Below the pieces are notes generated by a model that worked only from the letters and a program-made list of their open reading frames with translations, had not been told where the DNA came from and did not search any database. A stretch of DNA of 64,000 nt from contig NZ_ML660054.1 in NCBI RefSeq assembly GCF_007004665.1, positions 62,001 through 126,000 on the forward strand. Reading direction: 5' to 3'. This DNA comes from Denitrobaculum tricleocarpae (lineage in GTDB: Bacteria; Pseudomonadota; Alphaproteobacteria; Kiloniellales; Kiloniellaceae). A program made the position numbers and the translations under genes. Below are positions 35,649-44,849 of this stretch, piece after piece (positions within the stretch are counted from its first letter, which is position 1; the number at the start of each line of letters is the position of its first letter).

Positions 35649-36889
35649 GATGCTATTTTCCGCTCTTCTAAAAGGTTGCGCACTTTCTCAGTATCCTTGA
35701 ACAGCGCCTTGATATTGCGTACCGCCTGGCGGGTCCGGTGTTCGTTTTCGACCAGTCCCAGGCGCACATGACCATCGCCGTACTCACCGAATCCCACACC
35801 CGGTGCCACGGCGACCTTGGCATGCTGCAGAAGTATTTTTGAGAATTCCAGAGAGCCGAGGTCGGCAAAGGCCGGCGGCAAAGGCGCCCAGGCAAACATT
35901 GTCGCAGGTGGGCTGGGAACATCCCATCCAGCCGCCTCCAGGCCCGAAATCAAAACATCACGGCGGGACTTGTAGCGCGCCCGCATCTCATCGATGCAGC
36001 TTTGATCGCCATTCAGAGCCGTCGTGGCCGCAACCTGGATAGGTGTGAAAGCGCCATAGTCGACATAGGATTTCACCCGCATCAACGCCGCTACCAGCTT
36101 TTTGTTGCCGGTGCAGAAGCCAACGCGCCAGCCCGGCATCGAGTAGGTCTTGCTGAGGGATGTGAACTCGACAGCGATATCGCGCGCGCCGGGCACCTGC
36201 AGGATGGAAGGTGGCGGTTCACCCTCGAAATAGACCTCTGCGTAGGCGAGGTCGGAAATGATATAGATGCCCTGACGGCGGCAGAAGTCGACCACTTCCG
36301 CATAAAAATCGAGCCCCACCACTTCGGCCGTCGGATTGGCCGGGTAATTCAGAACCACCGCGGTTGGCTTGGGCACCGAGTGCTTCACCGCCCGCTCCAA
36401 CTGGGCCATGAAGTCGAAACCCTGTCCGGCCGGCATGCTTCGGATAGAGGCCCCGGCGATGATGAAGCCAAAGGCATGGATCGGATAACTGGGGTTGGGC
36501 ACCAGGATGATATCACCCGGCGAAGTGATCGCCTGCGCAAGGTTGGCAAGGCCTTCCTTCGAGCCGATGGTGACACAGGTCTCGCTCTCGGGGTCGACCT
36601 CAACCCCGAAACGGCGCTGATAATAGGCTGCAAGTGCCTTGCGAAGCCCGGGAATGCCGCGAGACGTGGAATAGCGGTGCGTTCTGGGATCCTGTGCGGC
36701 CTCGACCAGCTTCGCAATCACATGCGGCGGCGGCGGCTGGTCCGGATTTCCCATGCCGAAATCGATGATATCTTCACCAGCCGCCCGGGCCTTTGCTTTA
36801 AGAGCATTGACCTCCGCGAACACATAGGGCGGCAAACGCTTGATACGGTGAAATTCCTGCTCCATCTGAATCTCTTGGGATTGCGCCAT
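35645..36889 (-). CDS. alaC: PLP aminotransferase, AlaC / LL-DAP aminotransferase-like
   Basis: A 414-residue fold-type I aminotransferase. FGMGNPDQPPPPHVI, YSTSRGIPGLRKALAAYY, VLNYPANPTAEV, DLAYAEVYFEG and the PLP-lysine motif SLSKTYSMPGWRVGF are all present, with the final arginine region GHVRLGLVENEHR. This is the group annotated as alanine-synthesising transaminase AlaC, usually placed directly before hom in Rhodospirillales; some members accept other amino acids, so exact substrate is uncertain. First gene of the five-gene operon. Confidence 0.9.
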   Translation of the reverse strand: MAQSQEIQMEQEFHRIKRLPPYVFAEVNALKAKARAAGEDIIDFGMGNPDQPPPPHVIAKLVEAAQDPRTHRYSTSRGIPGLRKALAAYYQRRFGVEVDPESETCVTIGSKEGLANLAQAITSPGDIILVPNPSYPIHAFGFIIAGASIRSMPAGQGFDFMAQLERAVKHSVPKPTAVVLNYPANPTAEVVGLDFYAEVVDFCRRQGIYIISDLAYAEVYFEGEPPPSILQVPGARDIAVEFTSLSKTYSMPGWRVGFCTGNKKLVAALMRVKSYVDYGAFTPIQVAATTALNGDQSCIDEMRARYKSRRDVLISGLEAAGWDVPSPPATMFAWAPLPPAFADLGSLEFSKILLQHAKVAVAPGVGFGEYGDGHVRLGLVENEHRTRQAVRNIKALFKDTEKVRNLLEERKIAS

Positions 36890-37001
36890 CCCGGGGCGTG
36901 TGATCTGAAAAAGCCGGCCTCAAGGCAGGTGAAAAGCAGCGCGCTGCGCCCTCATCACGGCTGCAAAGCCGCCCACGTCCCGCTTTTTAGCGCTCCGCCG
37001 C

Positions 37002-38249
37002 CTAATATGCCAGATAGATCTCAGCCCGACGGTTGCCGGCTTCGCCTGTGGGCATGAATTCGTGGAAAACCGGCTGATTGTCGGCCCGGGCTTCCGTCAC
37101 GACCTGTCCTGCCGGCACGCCAAGCCGCCGCAGCGCTCTGGCGACGGAATCCGCGCGTTTCAGCGAGGTTTCAAGGTTTACCGCCCGATGGTTCACAGCG
37201 TCCGTCGAACCGGTCCGCGAACTCGAGTGCCCGACAACCAGGATGCGGGCGTTGTTTTGCCGCTGGATCGCGACAACATCACGCAAAACACTCAGATCGT
37301 TATTGTCCAGCCCCGTCGAGCCATGACCGAAGTAAATGACCGCCGTCAGCTGACCTGCTGCGCTTGGCACGGCCGCGCCGGGCGCACCCGGAACCTGGAC
37401 GCGTGGTGTTGCTTGCGCCTGTTGAGAACCTGCACCTGATGAGCCCGGAAGCTGGTAACGCGGTGGCTCAAAGGTGGGCGGAACGTAGTCAGACGTTGTC
37501 TCGTTTCCGGACCTGGCCGGAAAAGCAGGTGGCAGTTCCGTGCTCGATCCCGCAGCGGACGCAGTCCCTGACTGAGGGGCTGCCGGAGCTGGTGCTGCGG
37601 GTGCCGGGGCTGCGGGTGCCGGGGCTGCAGGTGTCGATGCGGAGGGTGTCGGCGCGGAGGGTGTCGCAGGTGAAGACGGTGCGACCTCCGCAACCGAAGT
37701 TCCGGCCGGCGCAGGTGCCGGCGGTGGCGGCGGTGGTGCTGCGGGCGCGGCTGCAGGCGCCGCGGGCGCTTGCGCCGCCTGAGGTGCGGCAGGTGCGGGT
37801 GTGGGTTGGGCCGCAGGCGCAGCCGGAGCTTGCTGAGCTGTAGCAGGCGTTGAAGGAGCTGGCGGCGCAGCAGGTGCCGGCTCCCGTCGCGGTGCGCTGG
37901 GCGGCGGCGGCGCAGGTGGGATCAGGGTCGATTCAGCCGTCAACGACTGATCGCTGTAGCGCGCGTTCGAGCGATCCGCCGACAAGCCCTCGCTCAGGCT
38001 CTCGCGCTCGGCGCGCGTCGATGCCGCTGGCGATTCGCCGGGAACACTCGATAGATTAGGAAAACCCTCAGCCGGCTCGGCTCCGTCAGGAGCAGTAACC
38101 GTCGTGCCTGGCTCATCATCGCTGGAGAACACCTCATCTATACCGGATGAACAGCCCGTTAAAATGATCGCAACGGCCAAGAACGCGGAGCTTCTGCACC
38201 AGAAACCACGACGTTTGTCTTCGAACGTATTATCGCTGGCCACAGTCAT
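37002..38249 (-). CDS. OmpA-family lipoprotein with long Pro/Ala linker
   Basis: A 415-residue protein. The lipobox is LTGC (Cys about 33). Residues about 100-230 are almost only Pro, Ala, Ser and Thr and include tandem APAAP units encoded by 15-bp DNA repeats. The C-terminal OmpA-like peptidoglycan-binding domain (about 300-415) is clear: AVIYFGHGSTGLDNNDLSVL, ILVVGHSSSRTGSTDAVNH and RADSVARALRRLGVPAGQV. It would anchor in the outer membrane with a long flexible spacer reaching the wall. Possible role in envelope stability; monocistronic. ATG 38249 follows AAGGCTGGA. Confidence 0.85.
   Translation of the reverse strand: MTVASDNTFEDKRRGFWCRSSAFLAVAIILTGCSSGIDEVFSSDDEPGTTVTAPDGAEPAEGFPNLSSVPGESPAASTRAERESLSEGLSADRSNARYSDQSLTAESTLIPPAPPPPSAPRREPAPAAPPAPSTPATAQQAPAAPAAQPTPAPAAPQAAQAPAAPAAAPAAPPPPPPAPAPAGTSVAEVAPSSPATPSAPTPSASTPAAPAPAAPAPAAPAPAAPQSGTASAAGSSTELPPAFPARSGNETTSDYVPPTFEPPRYQLPGSSGAGSQQAQATPRVQVPGAPGAAVPSAAGQLTAVIYFGHGSTGLDNNDLSVLRDVVAIQRQNNARILVVGHSSSRTGSTDAVNHRAVNLETSLKRADSVARALRRLGVPAGQVVTEARADNQPVFHEFMPTGEAGNRRAEIYLAY
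37594..37668. repeat. Five 15-bp tandem repeats in the OmpA lipoprotein linker
   Basis: Units of 15 bp at 37594, 37609, 37624, 37639 and 37654; the first two are identical (gctgcgggtgccggg), later ones diverge. Encoded protein unit is Ala-Pro-Ala-Ala-Pro-like. Being in multiples of three, slippage would change spacer length without shifting frame. Confidence 0.8.
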
Positions 38250-38486
38250 ATTCCAGCCTTATCCCCTAGATCCATTACGCATAATTGGCGCAAACTCAGT
38301 CCTTATAACGTTACGAAGCTTTAAAAATCCACAACAAGCATTGTTTGCCCCCTTATAGGGCCGTTAGAAGCTGTTATTCTGGATTTGAATAAGCATGTCT
38401 TTCATCGCAGTGTTGGATGAGATCATTATAACAGTTGCCGTTAGACCGCTTTACGTTCGATTCGCTGGAATCATAGGCAAGGCTTC

Positions 38487-40310
38487 ATGGTTGAGCAACC
38501 GTCCGCCGACGACACCTCAGAAGAAACACAGGATCTCGCGACCACGCTGAGCACCATTGCAGAGCAAAGCAGCGAGATGGTCAGTGATTTCCTGAAGGAG
38601 ACCTATGGCATCGATTATGCGTCACAGGTCGATCCCCTCAACATCGGCGGTGCCTTCCTGGAATTGACCACCCGCATGATGACCAATCCGGCGCTTCTGG
38701 TTCAAGCGCAGATGTCTCTGTGGAAAAGCCACATGGATCTCTGGCATTCGACAACCCAACGCATGCTGGGCCACGATGTAGAACCGACGATCGAACCTGA
38801 GCAGCATGACCGGCGGTTTCGCCATGAAGCCTGGGAAGACAACGAACTCTTCGACTACATCAAACAGTCTTATCTTCTTAGCGCGCGATGGCTGCGTTCG
38901 ACCGTGAAGACCCTGCACGGCAAAGACGAGCATGAAGCCGAGAAAATTGATTTCTTTACCCGACAGTTTGTTGACGCCCTTGCCCCGTCAAACTTCATGC
39001 TCACCAATCCTGAAGTTCTGGAGGCGACCATGGAAAGCGGGGGCCAGAACCTCTTGAAGGGCCTGGATCATCTGCTCCATGATCTCAGGCGCGGTGGCGG
39101 TCAGCTTAAAATCAGCATGACCGATGACGACGCTTTCGCTTTGGGTGAAAACGTTGCGATCACCCCGGGTAAAGTCATCTTCCAGAACGACCTGATCCAG
39201 CTTATCCAATACGAGCCCTCGACCAAAAAGGTGGCCGAGCGGCCGGTCCTGATCATCCCGCCGTGGATCAATAAATACTACATCCTCGATCTGCGGCCGG
39301 AGAACTCCTTTATCCAGTGGATGGTCGATCAGGGCCAGACCGTATTCTGTATCTCCTGGGTCAATCCTGACGAGACTTTGGCCCAGAAGACCTTTGAGGA
39401 CTACATGTTCGAAGGTCCCCTCGCTGCGATCGACGTCATACAAAAGGCAACAGGACGGAAGGATGTGAACGCCGTCGGCTACTGCCTGGGCGGGACGCTG
39501 CTTTCCGTGACACTGGCGTATCTGGCGGTGAAGAAAAAACCGCTGGTGCATGCAGCAACCTTCATCGCGACGCTGACCGATTTCTCAGAACCGGGCGAAC
39601 TGGGCGTCTTCATCGATGACGAACAGGTCACGTTGCTGGAAGAGAAGATGGCCGAAAAGGGTTATCTCGAAGGCAAAGACATGGCCGCGACCTTCAATCT
39701 CTTACGCGCCAACGATCTTATTTGGTCTTTCGTCGTGAACAACTACCTCCTCGGCAAGGAACCCTTTCCTTTCGATCTGCTTTATTGGAATGAAGACGCG
39801 ACCCGCATGCCCGCGGCCATGCATTCCTTTTACCTTCGAAAAATGTATCTGGAGAACCTGCTGGCGGTGCCGGGCGGCATTGAACTCGGGGGAGTTCCGA
39901 TCGATCTCGCAAAGATCAAGGTTCCCGTCTACATGGTTTCAGCCAGAGAAGACCACATCGCACCCTGGCGCTCCACTTATCTGGCCATTGACCTCTTTAA
40001 CGGACCGATCCGTTTTGTGCTCACGGCGGCGGGACACATCGCAGGCGTCGTCAATCCTCCCCATAAAAACAAATACGCCTACTGGACCAACAGCCGGCGC
40101 GCCAAACATCCCGAAGTCTGGTACAAAAACGCCAAGAAACATGATGGCTCCTGGTGGAACGATTGGGCGAAATGGCTGCATAAACACCAGGGCAAAGACG
40201 TCGCCGCCCGCAAACCGGGCGGCGGCAAAATCAAGGTGATCGAAGACGCACCAGGCAGTTACGTCAGGGTCAGCATTCTTCACGAACCCTCGGACGAACC
40301 CGAGTCCTGA
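38487..40310 (+). CDS. phaC: Class I polyhydroxyalkanoate synthase
   Basis: A 607-residue enzyme polymerising 3-hydroxyacyl-CoA (typically C3-C5) to polyester granules. N-terminal PHA-synthase domain (about 70-240), then the alpha/beta-hydrolase core with lipase-like box GYCLGG, catalytic Cys at about residue 333, acid in SAREDHIAPW and the histidine in TAAGHIAGVV. Length suits class I (about 590). Phasin and phaA/phaB are not adjacent; a depolymerase is encoded at 59854. The 3' end overlaps the converging carbonic anhydrase gene by 31 bp. Confidence 0.95.
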   Translation: MVEQPSADDTSEETQDLATTLSTIAEQSSEMVSDFLKETYGIDYASQVDPLNIGGAFLELTTRMMTNPALLVQAQMSLWKSHMDLWHSTTQRMLGHDVEPTIEPEQHDRRFRHEAWEDNELFDYIKQSYLLSARWLRSTVKTLHGKDEHEAEKIDFFTRQFVDALAPSNFMLTNPEVLEATMESGGQNLLKGLDHLLHDLRRGGGQLKISMTDDDAFALGENVAITPGKVIFQNDLIQLIQYEPSTKKVAERPVLIIPPWINKYYILDLRPENSFIQWMVDQGQTVFCISWVNPDETLAQKTFEDYMFEGPLAAIDVIQKATGRKDVNAVGYCLGGTLLSVTLAYLAVKKKPLVHAATFIATLTDFSEPGELGVFIDDEQVTLLEEKMAEKGYLEGKDMAATFNLLRANDLIWSFVVNNYLLGKEPFPFDLLYWNEDATRMPAAMHSFYLRKMYLENLLAVPGGIELGGVPIDLAKIKVPVYMVSAREDHIAPWRSTYLAIDLFNGPIRFVLTAAGHIAGVVNPPHKNKYAYWTNSRRAKHPEVWYKNAKKHDGSWWNDWAKWLHKHQGKDVAARKPGGGKIKVIEDAPGSYVRVSILHEPSDEPES

Positions 40311-40846
40311 TACGAAGCGGCAAGCTGAAGGTAGTTGTCCCGCAGGTAGGGGATCATGTCCACTTCCTCCGGTCTGAGACTGCGCATGAATGCCGCAGGT
40401 GTCCCGGACCAGAGCTCGCCTCCCGGAACGCGTTTTCCCGGCGTCACGACAGCCCCCGCGGCCACCATGGCCCCGCTCTCAACCACGGCTCTATCCATCA
40501 CCACGGAGCGCATGCCGATAAAAGCCCGGGACTGCACCTCGCAGGCATGCAGAAGCGCCATATGACCGACAGTCACGCCCTCCCCGATCAGCGTCGGCAC
40601 ACCGCCGCCGGTCTGCCTGTAGTCGCCGTTCCGGTCATGGGTTGCATGAACAACGCTGCCATCCTGGATGTTTGTTTCCGCGCCGATCCTGATGGCATTG
40701 ACATCGCCTCGGATGACGCAGCCATACCAGATCGAGGCGTGGGGGCCAATTTCGACATCGCCGATGATGATCGCGTTCTCAGCCACAAAAGCGGTCTCAT
40801 GGATCTTGGGCATAATGCCGCGATAAGGCCGAAGAACACCGCTCAC
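40280..40846 (-). CDS. Gamma-carbonic anhydrase family protein
   Basis: A 188-residue left-handed beta-helix protein. Hexapeptide turns run from HETAFVAENAIIIGDVEIG to AFIGMRSVVMDRAVVESG. Zinc-histidine candidates are in SVVHATHD and TVGHMALLHAC, fitting the gamma-CA/PaaY/YrdA pattern. The start is GTG 40846, which gives the family's normal N-terminus SGVLRPYRGIMPKIHE; an ATG at 40813 is shorter. Enzymatic activity is not certain in this subgroup. Convergent overlap with phaC. Confidence 0.88.
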   Translation of the reverse strand: MSGVLRPYRGIMPKIHETAFVAENAIIIGDVEIGPHASIWYGCVIRGDVNAIRIGAETNIQDGSVVHATHDRNGDYRQTGGGVPTLIGEGVTVGHMALLHACEVQSRAFIGMRSVVMDRAVVESGAMVAAGAVVTPGKRVPGGELWSGTPAAFMRSLRPEEVDMIPYLRDNYLQLAASYQDSGSSEGS

Positions 40847-40895
40847 GATCTTTCTACCCGCCCGCCGGCATTCACCTGAAAAATCCCGTCTGTGA

Positions 40896-42869
40896 TCACT
40901 GCATGATCATCCGGTACTTCGCGAAACCGTCATCGGCCTCCCCCGCCGCTTCGATCGGCAGGCTGCCGTCCAGCACCTTCGCTGCCGCGGGTGAGGAGGA
41001 GAAGGTGACGTTGACATCGCCCGATACCGGCTCGAAAGACCAGTTCATATCAGCCGAGGGGTTGAAGCTTTTGAGCTCGAAGATGTAGTTCGCCAAAACC
41101 GTGCGGTTTTCATCCGGTGCTTCGATAATGGTTGTCGTTCCATCAAGGGCCGGAAAATTACCGCCGCCACCGGCACGGTAGTTGTTGGTCGCCACGATGA
41201 ACTTCGCTTCGGGATCGATTGCGGCCCCCTGAAACTGCAGATCGACAATCCGCCGGGCGTCGGGATCCGTCAGGGACCCGTCCCTGGCATAGCGCGCAGG
41301 CTGTGTGAGATCGATCCGATAGGTTACGCCATCGATGACATCAAAATTGTATGAGGGAAATTCGGGGTTCAGAAGCGCCTGTTCAGACCTGGTGCCAGGA
41401 TCGATCTGGTTGAAAGCGCCCGCCGACATCTCCAGCCATTCCTGCACCTGGGCTCCCGTGAGAAGGACGGCGCGCAGTGTGTTGGGGTAGATATAGAGGT
41501 CGGCAACGTTGCGCAGTGCGATATCGCCGCTTTCGATCGCCGTATAGTATTCGGGGCCACCCCGCCCGCCGGCCTTGAAGGGCGCGCCCGCCGAGAGCAC
41601 GGGCAATCCGTCGTATTCCGTCCCTTTGATCAACCGCTCAACGTACCACTTCTGCGCGTTGGTCACGATCTGAATGGAAGGATCGTCGGCCACAAGCGCG
41701 AAGTAACTGTTGATCGGCGCTTCGGTTCTGCCCACCGCTTCGCTCATGTAAGCGATCGTCGCCTGATGCTCTTCGGCGATCGCCGCCATGATCTTCGGAT
41801 CCGCGTCGACCAGAGCGATTTTCTCGCGCCCCTCACGTTTATAGGTCGCGCGCACCTTGCCTTCGCCCCCGTTCACATACCATTTCCCGACCGTGCTGCG
41901 GCGAAGCTCAAGATCCACGAGCCCCAGGTGACTGCCCCAGAACCCGGGCATGGTCGCGGGAACGCCATTGATCGTTCCTGTCTTGACGTCCACACCTGGA
42001 AGATCGGCATAGGTTTCAGAGGGGAAAACCTGGTGCGCGTGACCGAAGAGAATGGCATCGATCCCGGGCACGAGACTCAACTCGTAGGTTGCGTTTTCAT
42101 CCAGGACTTTCGGACGTTCCGCGGTAAGTCCTGAATGCGGCACGGCCACAATGACGTCGGCGCCCATCGCCTCCATCTCAGGAACGTAACGATGGGCAGA
42201 ATCAATAATGTCGCGCGCGATCAGCTTGCCGGATAAATGAGCCTTATCCCACTGCATAATCTGAGGCGGCACAAAACCAATCACGCCAATTTTAATGGGA
42301 TAACGTTGGCCATCTGCGGCCAGAAGCTCACGCTCCAGAATCACGTAGGGTGCAAAGTAGGGTTTGTCGTTTGTCGGGTCCAGATCACCATCATCATAGA
42401 AAACGTTGGCGCTCACATAGGGAAACTTAGCGCCCGCAAGCGCTATCCCCAGGTATTCCAGGCCATAGTTGAACTCGTGATTTCCGATGTTGCCGACATC
42501 GTAATCAATCAGGTTCATGGCTTTGAAAACCGGATGAACCTCGTCCTTCTGCAAGCCGCGCCGCTTCGCCATGTAGTCGCCAAGCGGATTGCCCTGAATG
42601 AGATCTCCGTTATCGATCATCAGGTGATTAGGATTTTCCGCGCGGGCCTGCTCGATCAGGGTCGCAACCTTGGCCAGACCGACCGATGCCGACTGTTTAT
42701 TGGCGTAATAATCGTAATCGGCCACATGAACATGAATGTCCGTGGTTTGCATGATCCTCAGCGTCGCGGTCGTCTCGCTCAGTGCAGAGCCAGAAAATGC
42801 CATGAACCCGAGGCAGAATGCGGCGACGGCAATTGTGGGGCGCGGACTTCTTCCGATGGACGCAGACAT
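40896..42869 (-). CDS. cpdB: Periplasmic 2',3'-cyclic-nucleotide 2'-phosphodiesterase/3'-nucleotidase
   Basis: A 657-residue calcineurin-like phosphoesterase plus 5'-nucleotidase C-terminal domain. A signal peptide (about 1-30) directs it to the periplasm. Metal-site motifs: MQTTDIHVHVADYDYY, IDNGDLIQGNPLG, GNIGNHEFNYGLEYL, VAVPHSGL and LFGHAHQVFP. The C-terminal half (about 400-657) binds the base with NNYRAGGGGNFPAL. It scavenges extracellular nucleotides for phosphate and nucleosides. Monocistronic as far as visible. Confidence 0.92.
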   Translation of the reverse strand: MSASIGRSPRPTIAVAAFCLGFMAFSGSALSETTATLRIMQTTDIHVHVADYDYYANKQSASVGLAKVATLIEQARAENPNHLMIDNGDLIQGNPLGDYMAKRRGLQKDEVHPVFKAMNLIDYDVGNIGNHEFNYGLEYLGIALAGAKFPYVSANVFYDDGDLDPTNDKPYFAPYVILERELLAADGQRYPIKIGVIGFVPPQIMQWDKAHLSGKLIARDIIDSAHRYVPEMEAMGADVIVAVPHSGLTAERPKVLDENATYELSLVPGIDAILFGHAHQVFPSETYADLPGVDVKTGTINGVPATMPGFWGSHLGLVDLELRRSTVGKWYVNGGEGKVRATYKREGREKIALVDADPKIMAAIAEEHQATIAYMSEAVGRTEAPINSYFALVADDPSIQIVTNAQKWYVERLIKGTEYDGLPVLSAGAPFKAGGRGGPEYYTAIESGDIALRNVADLYIYPNTLRAVLLTGAQVQEWLEMSAGAFNQIDPGTRSEQALLNPEFPSYNFDVIDGVTYRIDLTQPARYARDGSLTDPDARRIVDLQFQGAAIDPEAKFIVATNNYRAGGGGNFPALDGTTTIIEAPDENRTVLANYIFELKSFNPSADMNWSFEPVSGDVNVTFSSSPAAAKVLDGSLPIEAAGEADDGFAKYRMIMQ

Positions 42870-43002
42870 TTCGACTCTCCCGCTTGGTCACAGACTCACG
42901 CCGAACGACTCGCCTCGCCGGGATTCTCCTCGGCATGCGATCCTTTACGATACGCTTGAAATTAAAGTGGGAAAAGAAGTTACGAGCGATGAAATGCGGG
43001 AT

Positions 43003-43548
43003 CTACCGGGGCGAGTGCCAGAGCGCACCAAGAGGCCCGTCTGCGCCGTAAATCGGATCGGAGGCCGGGACCCGGGCGGCTTCACGAGACGATAGCCGGA
43101 CACCATCGCCGGGCCGCGCAAACCCGATGTCCTCCTGCCCTTCAGGATAGGCCCCAACCACAGTAAAGCCCCGCGTCGCTTCCACAAGCCTGTGGCCGAA
43201 CCCGGCTGGAAGAATGACCACGTCACCCTCCCTCACCTCATGGCAAGGGCCATCCTGGCCGCCGAGTTGAAGGGTCGCTTGACCGGCGATGACCGCGAGA
43301 ACCTCGTGCGCCGCGTAGTGGTAGTGGTGAAAGTCGAAAATCCCGTAAACCCATGCTTTGTCCCAGTGGTTCACGGCATAGAGCGCGATGATATCGCCGC
43401 TGACGAGCTCACCGCCAAGGGCTTGAGGATAAATCAGCGCCGGCAGATCAGGATTATTGGGTATCCCGTTGTTCGCATTCACTTTGACTTGAACGACATC
43501 CGCCGTTTCGATCCTGCCGCCGTTTTGCAAAATTCTACTAAAAGTCAC
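43003..43548 (-). CDS. YjlB-like cupin protein
   Basis: A 181-residue single cupin. The core WVYGIFDFHHYHYAAHEVLAV contains the H-H-Y-H...HE metal cluster, and VREGDVVILPAGFGHRL forms the second cupin motif; the ending DPIYGADGPLGALW is characteristic of the YjlB group. The metal site looks complete but no reaction is established for the family. Start ATG 43548. No operon partner on this strand. Confidence 0.78.
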   Translation of the reverse strand: MTFSRILQNGGRIETADVVQVKVNANNGIPNNPDLPALIYPQALGGELVSGDIIALYAVNHWDKAWVYGIFDFHHYHYAAHEVLAVIAGQATLQLGGQDGPCHEVREGDVVILPAGFGHRLVEATRGFTVVGAYPEGQEDIGFARPGDGVRLSSREAARVPASDPIYGADGPLGALWHSPR

Positions 43549-43665
43549 TCTTTATCATTTTGTGAACAACTTTAACGGAACGTCGGTTGTAGGCGCGGGC
43601 CCGCTTGAACGCAGAGAGTTCACTCTCCGTCGTGGCGAACCTGCAATGATCGAAAGGAGACTATC

Positions 43666-44061
43666 GTGGAAAGCATTACGAGTACCGATCTTTTGATCTT
43701 TTTCGGCTTTGGACTCGCGATATTAACCGTCTCGATCCTCGCTGTTCTGTTCGAGGAGTCAGATAAGACGATAGGCCGTTTGCCTTTCCTGGGTTGGATG
43801 GCGGCCTTGCTCTTGCTACCGGGTATCGGCAACCTCGCAGGCGGATTATTTGCAGGTTTGGCCGTTTCCCTCGCGCTGACTTATCCTGTTATGCAACGTT
43901 ACGTTCAGCGGGCCCGTGATGCCGGCATGAGCAAGACAATCGCGTTCCTCTCAATCATCCCACTCGTAAGCCTGATCACGAGCCTGATACTGCTCATTGC
44001 GCCCGGTGTCTCGGCACGGATCTCGTCCGAAGCCCCGGCGGTTTTCAGCAACGCGGGCTAA
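43666..44061 (+). CDS. DUF805-like small integral membrane protein
   Basis: A 131-residue protein with three or four membrane helices. The segment RYVQRARDAGMSKTIAFLSIIPLVSLI resembles the DUF805 signature (R-R-hydrophilic DIG-K/S followed by a long hydrophobic helix). Function of the family is unknown. The start is GTG 43666, with an excellent AAGGAG six bases upstream. Convergent with the DUF2867 gene. Confidence 0.6.
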   Translation: MESITSTDLLIFFGFGLAILTVSILAVLFEESDKTIGRLPFLGWMAALLLLPGIGNLAGGLFAGLAVSLALTYPVMQRYVQRARDAGMSKTIAFLSIIPLVSLITSLILLIAPGVSARISSEAPAVFSNAG

Positions 44062-44161
44062 CTGCGTTCGCGCCACTGATGCAGCAAGACGATCAAGGCT
44101 GTTTGGAAAAGAGCGGTTCGTTGACCTTGAACGGCAACGGGCGCTCTTCACTTCGAACCGA

Positions 44162-44674
44162 TTAACCTGCAAGCTCGCGCGATAGCGCCCTCAGCCTTGA
44201 TTTGACGATCATGACGTGAAATCGGTAAATGCCGCGCAGGTAAACCCTGCCGAGCGGGTTGTGGGTGTGAACCCAGGTTGCGAGCGAAATCTGTTTGGAA
44301 TCCTCGCTCTCCCGGAAGACCGAAATCTTAAAGTCCAAATGCGCGTCATCTTCTCCGAGAATGATTTCATTCTCAGTGATACTGCGCACACAGAAGAAGT
44401 TGATGGGCTCACCGACCTGAACCGGAGACCGGCGGTCGTTGTCGGTGGGCAATTGTGCGGTTGATTTCAGGCCAAAGGCCTTGACCCCTAAATCGCGCGT
44501 TGCCAGCAGCGCTCTAATCCAGCCGGGCAGTCCGGTAAAAATCCGTTGCGCGATGTCTCCTATCGGCAGGCCCGTGCGTTCGATGTCGGTGGCGTAGCAG
44601 TCCAGAAAATCGCCCGCTCTTACAAAACGATGCAGTTCACTGCCTGCCGCCAGATTTGTCTTTCTGACTGTCAT
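44162..44674 (-). CDS. DUF2867 family protein
   Basis: A 170-residue soluble protein. The pattern of an N-terminal FLDCYAT, central LATRDLGVKAFGL, an IILGEDDAHLDFKISVF strand and the closing WVHTHNPLGRVYLRGIYRFHVMIVKS is characteristic of DUF2867, a SRPBCC-like fold of unknown function. ATG 44674. No metabolic context is given by its neighbours. Confidence 0.75.
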   Translation of the reverse strand: MTVRKTNLAAGSELHRFVRAGDFLDCYATDIERTGLPIGDIAQRIFTGLPGWIRALLATRDLGVKAFGLKSTAQLPTDNDRRSPVQVGEPINFFCVRSITENEIILGEDDAHLDFKISVFRESEDSKQISLATWVHTHNPLGRVYLRGIYRFHVMIVKSRLRALSRELAG

Positions 44675-44849
44675 AGCAATTGCAGGCTATTCGGAACGGT
44701 CTGCGAACTGCAAACGCAAACCGGGCGAGCGACAACATGCCACTCCCCCGTCGAATAGGTGCCGCCGAAAAGGGCTCATCTAATCCTGGAGTTTTACACT
44801 TCTGAAGATTTGTCCGTAAAAAGAGGTCGTAGGACTTTGGGGCCGAATT

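Noticed and set aside
34437-35771. 444-codon ORF antisense to hom
   Set aside because: hom and the aminotransferase are unambiguous on the minus strand; the translated product has no recognisable features.
40280-40310. Possible misannotated overlap of phaC and carbonic anhydrase
   Set aside because: Both C-termini are reasonable for their families; a 31-bp convergent overlap is plausible.
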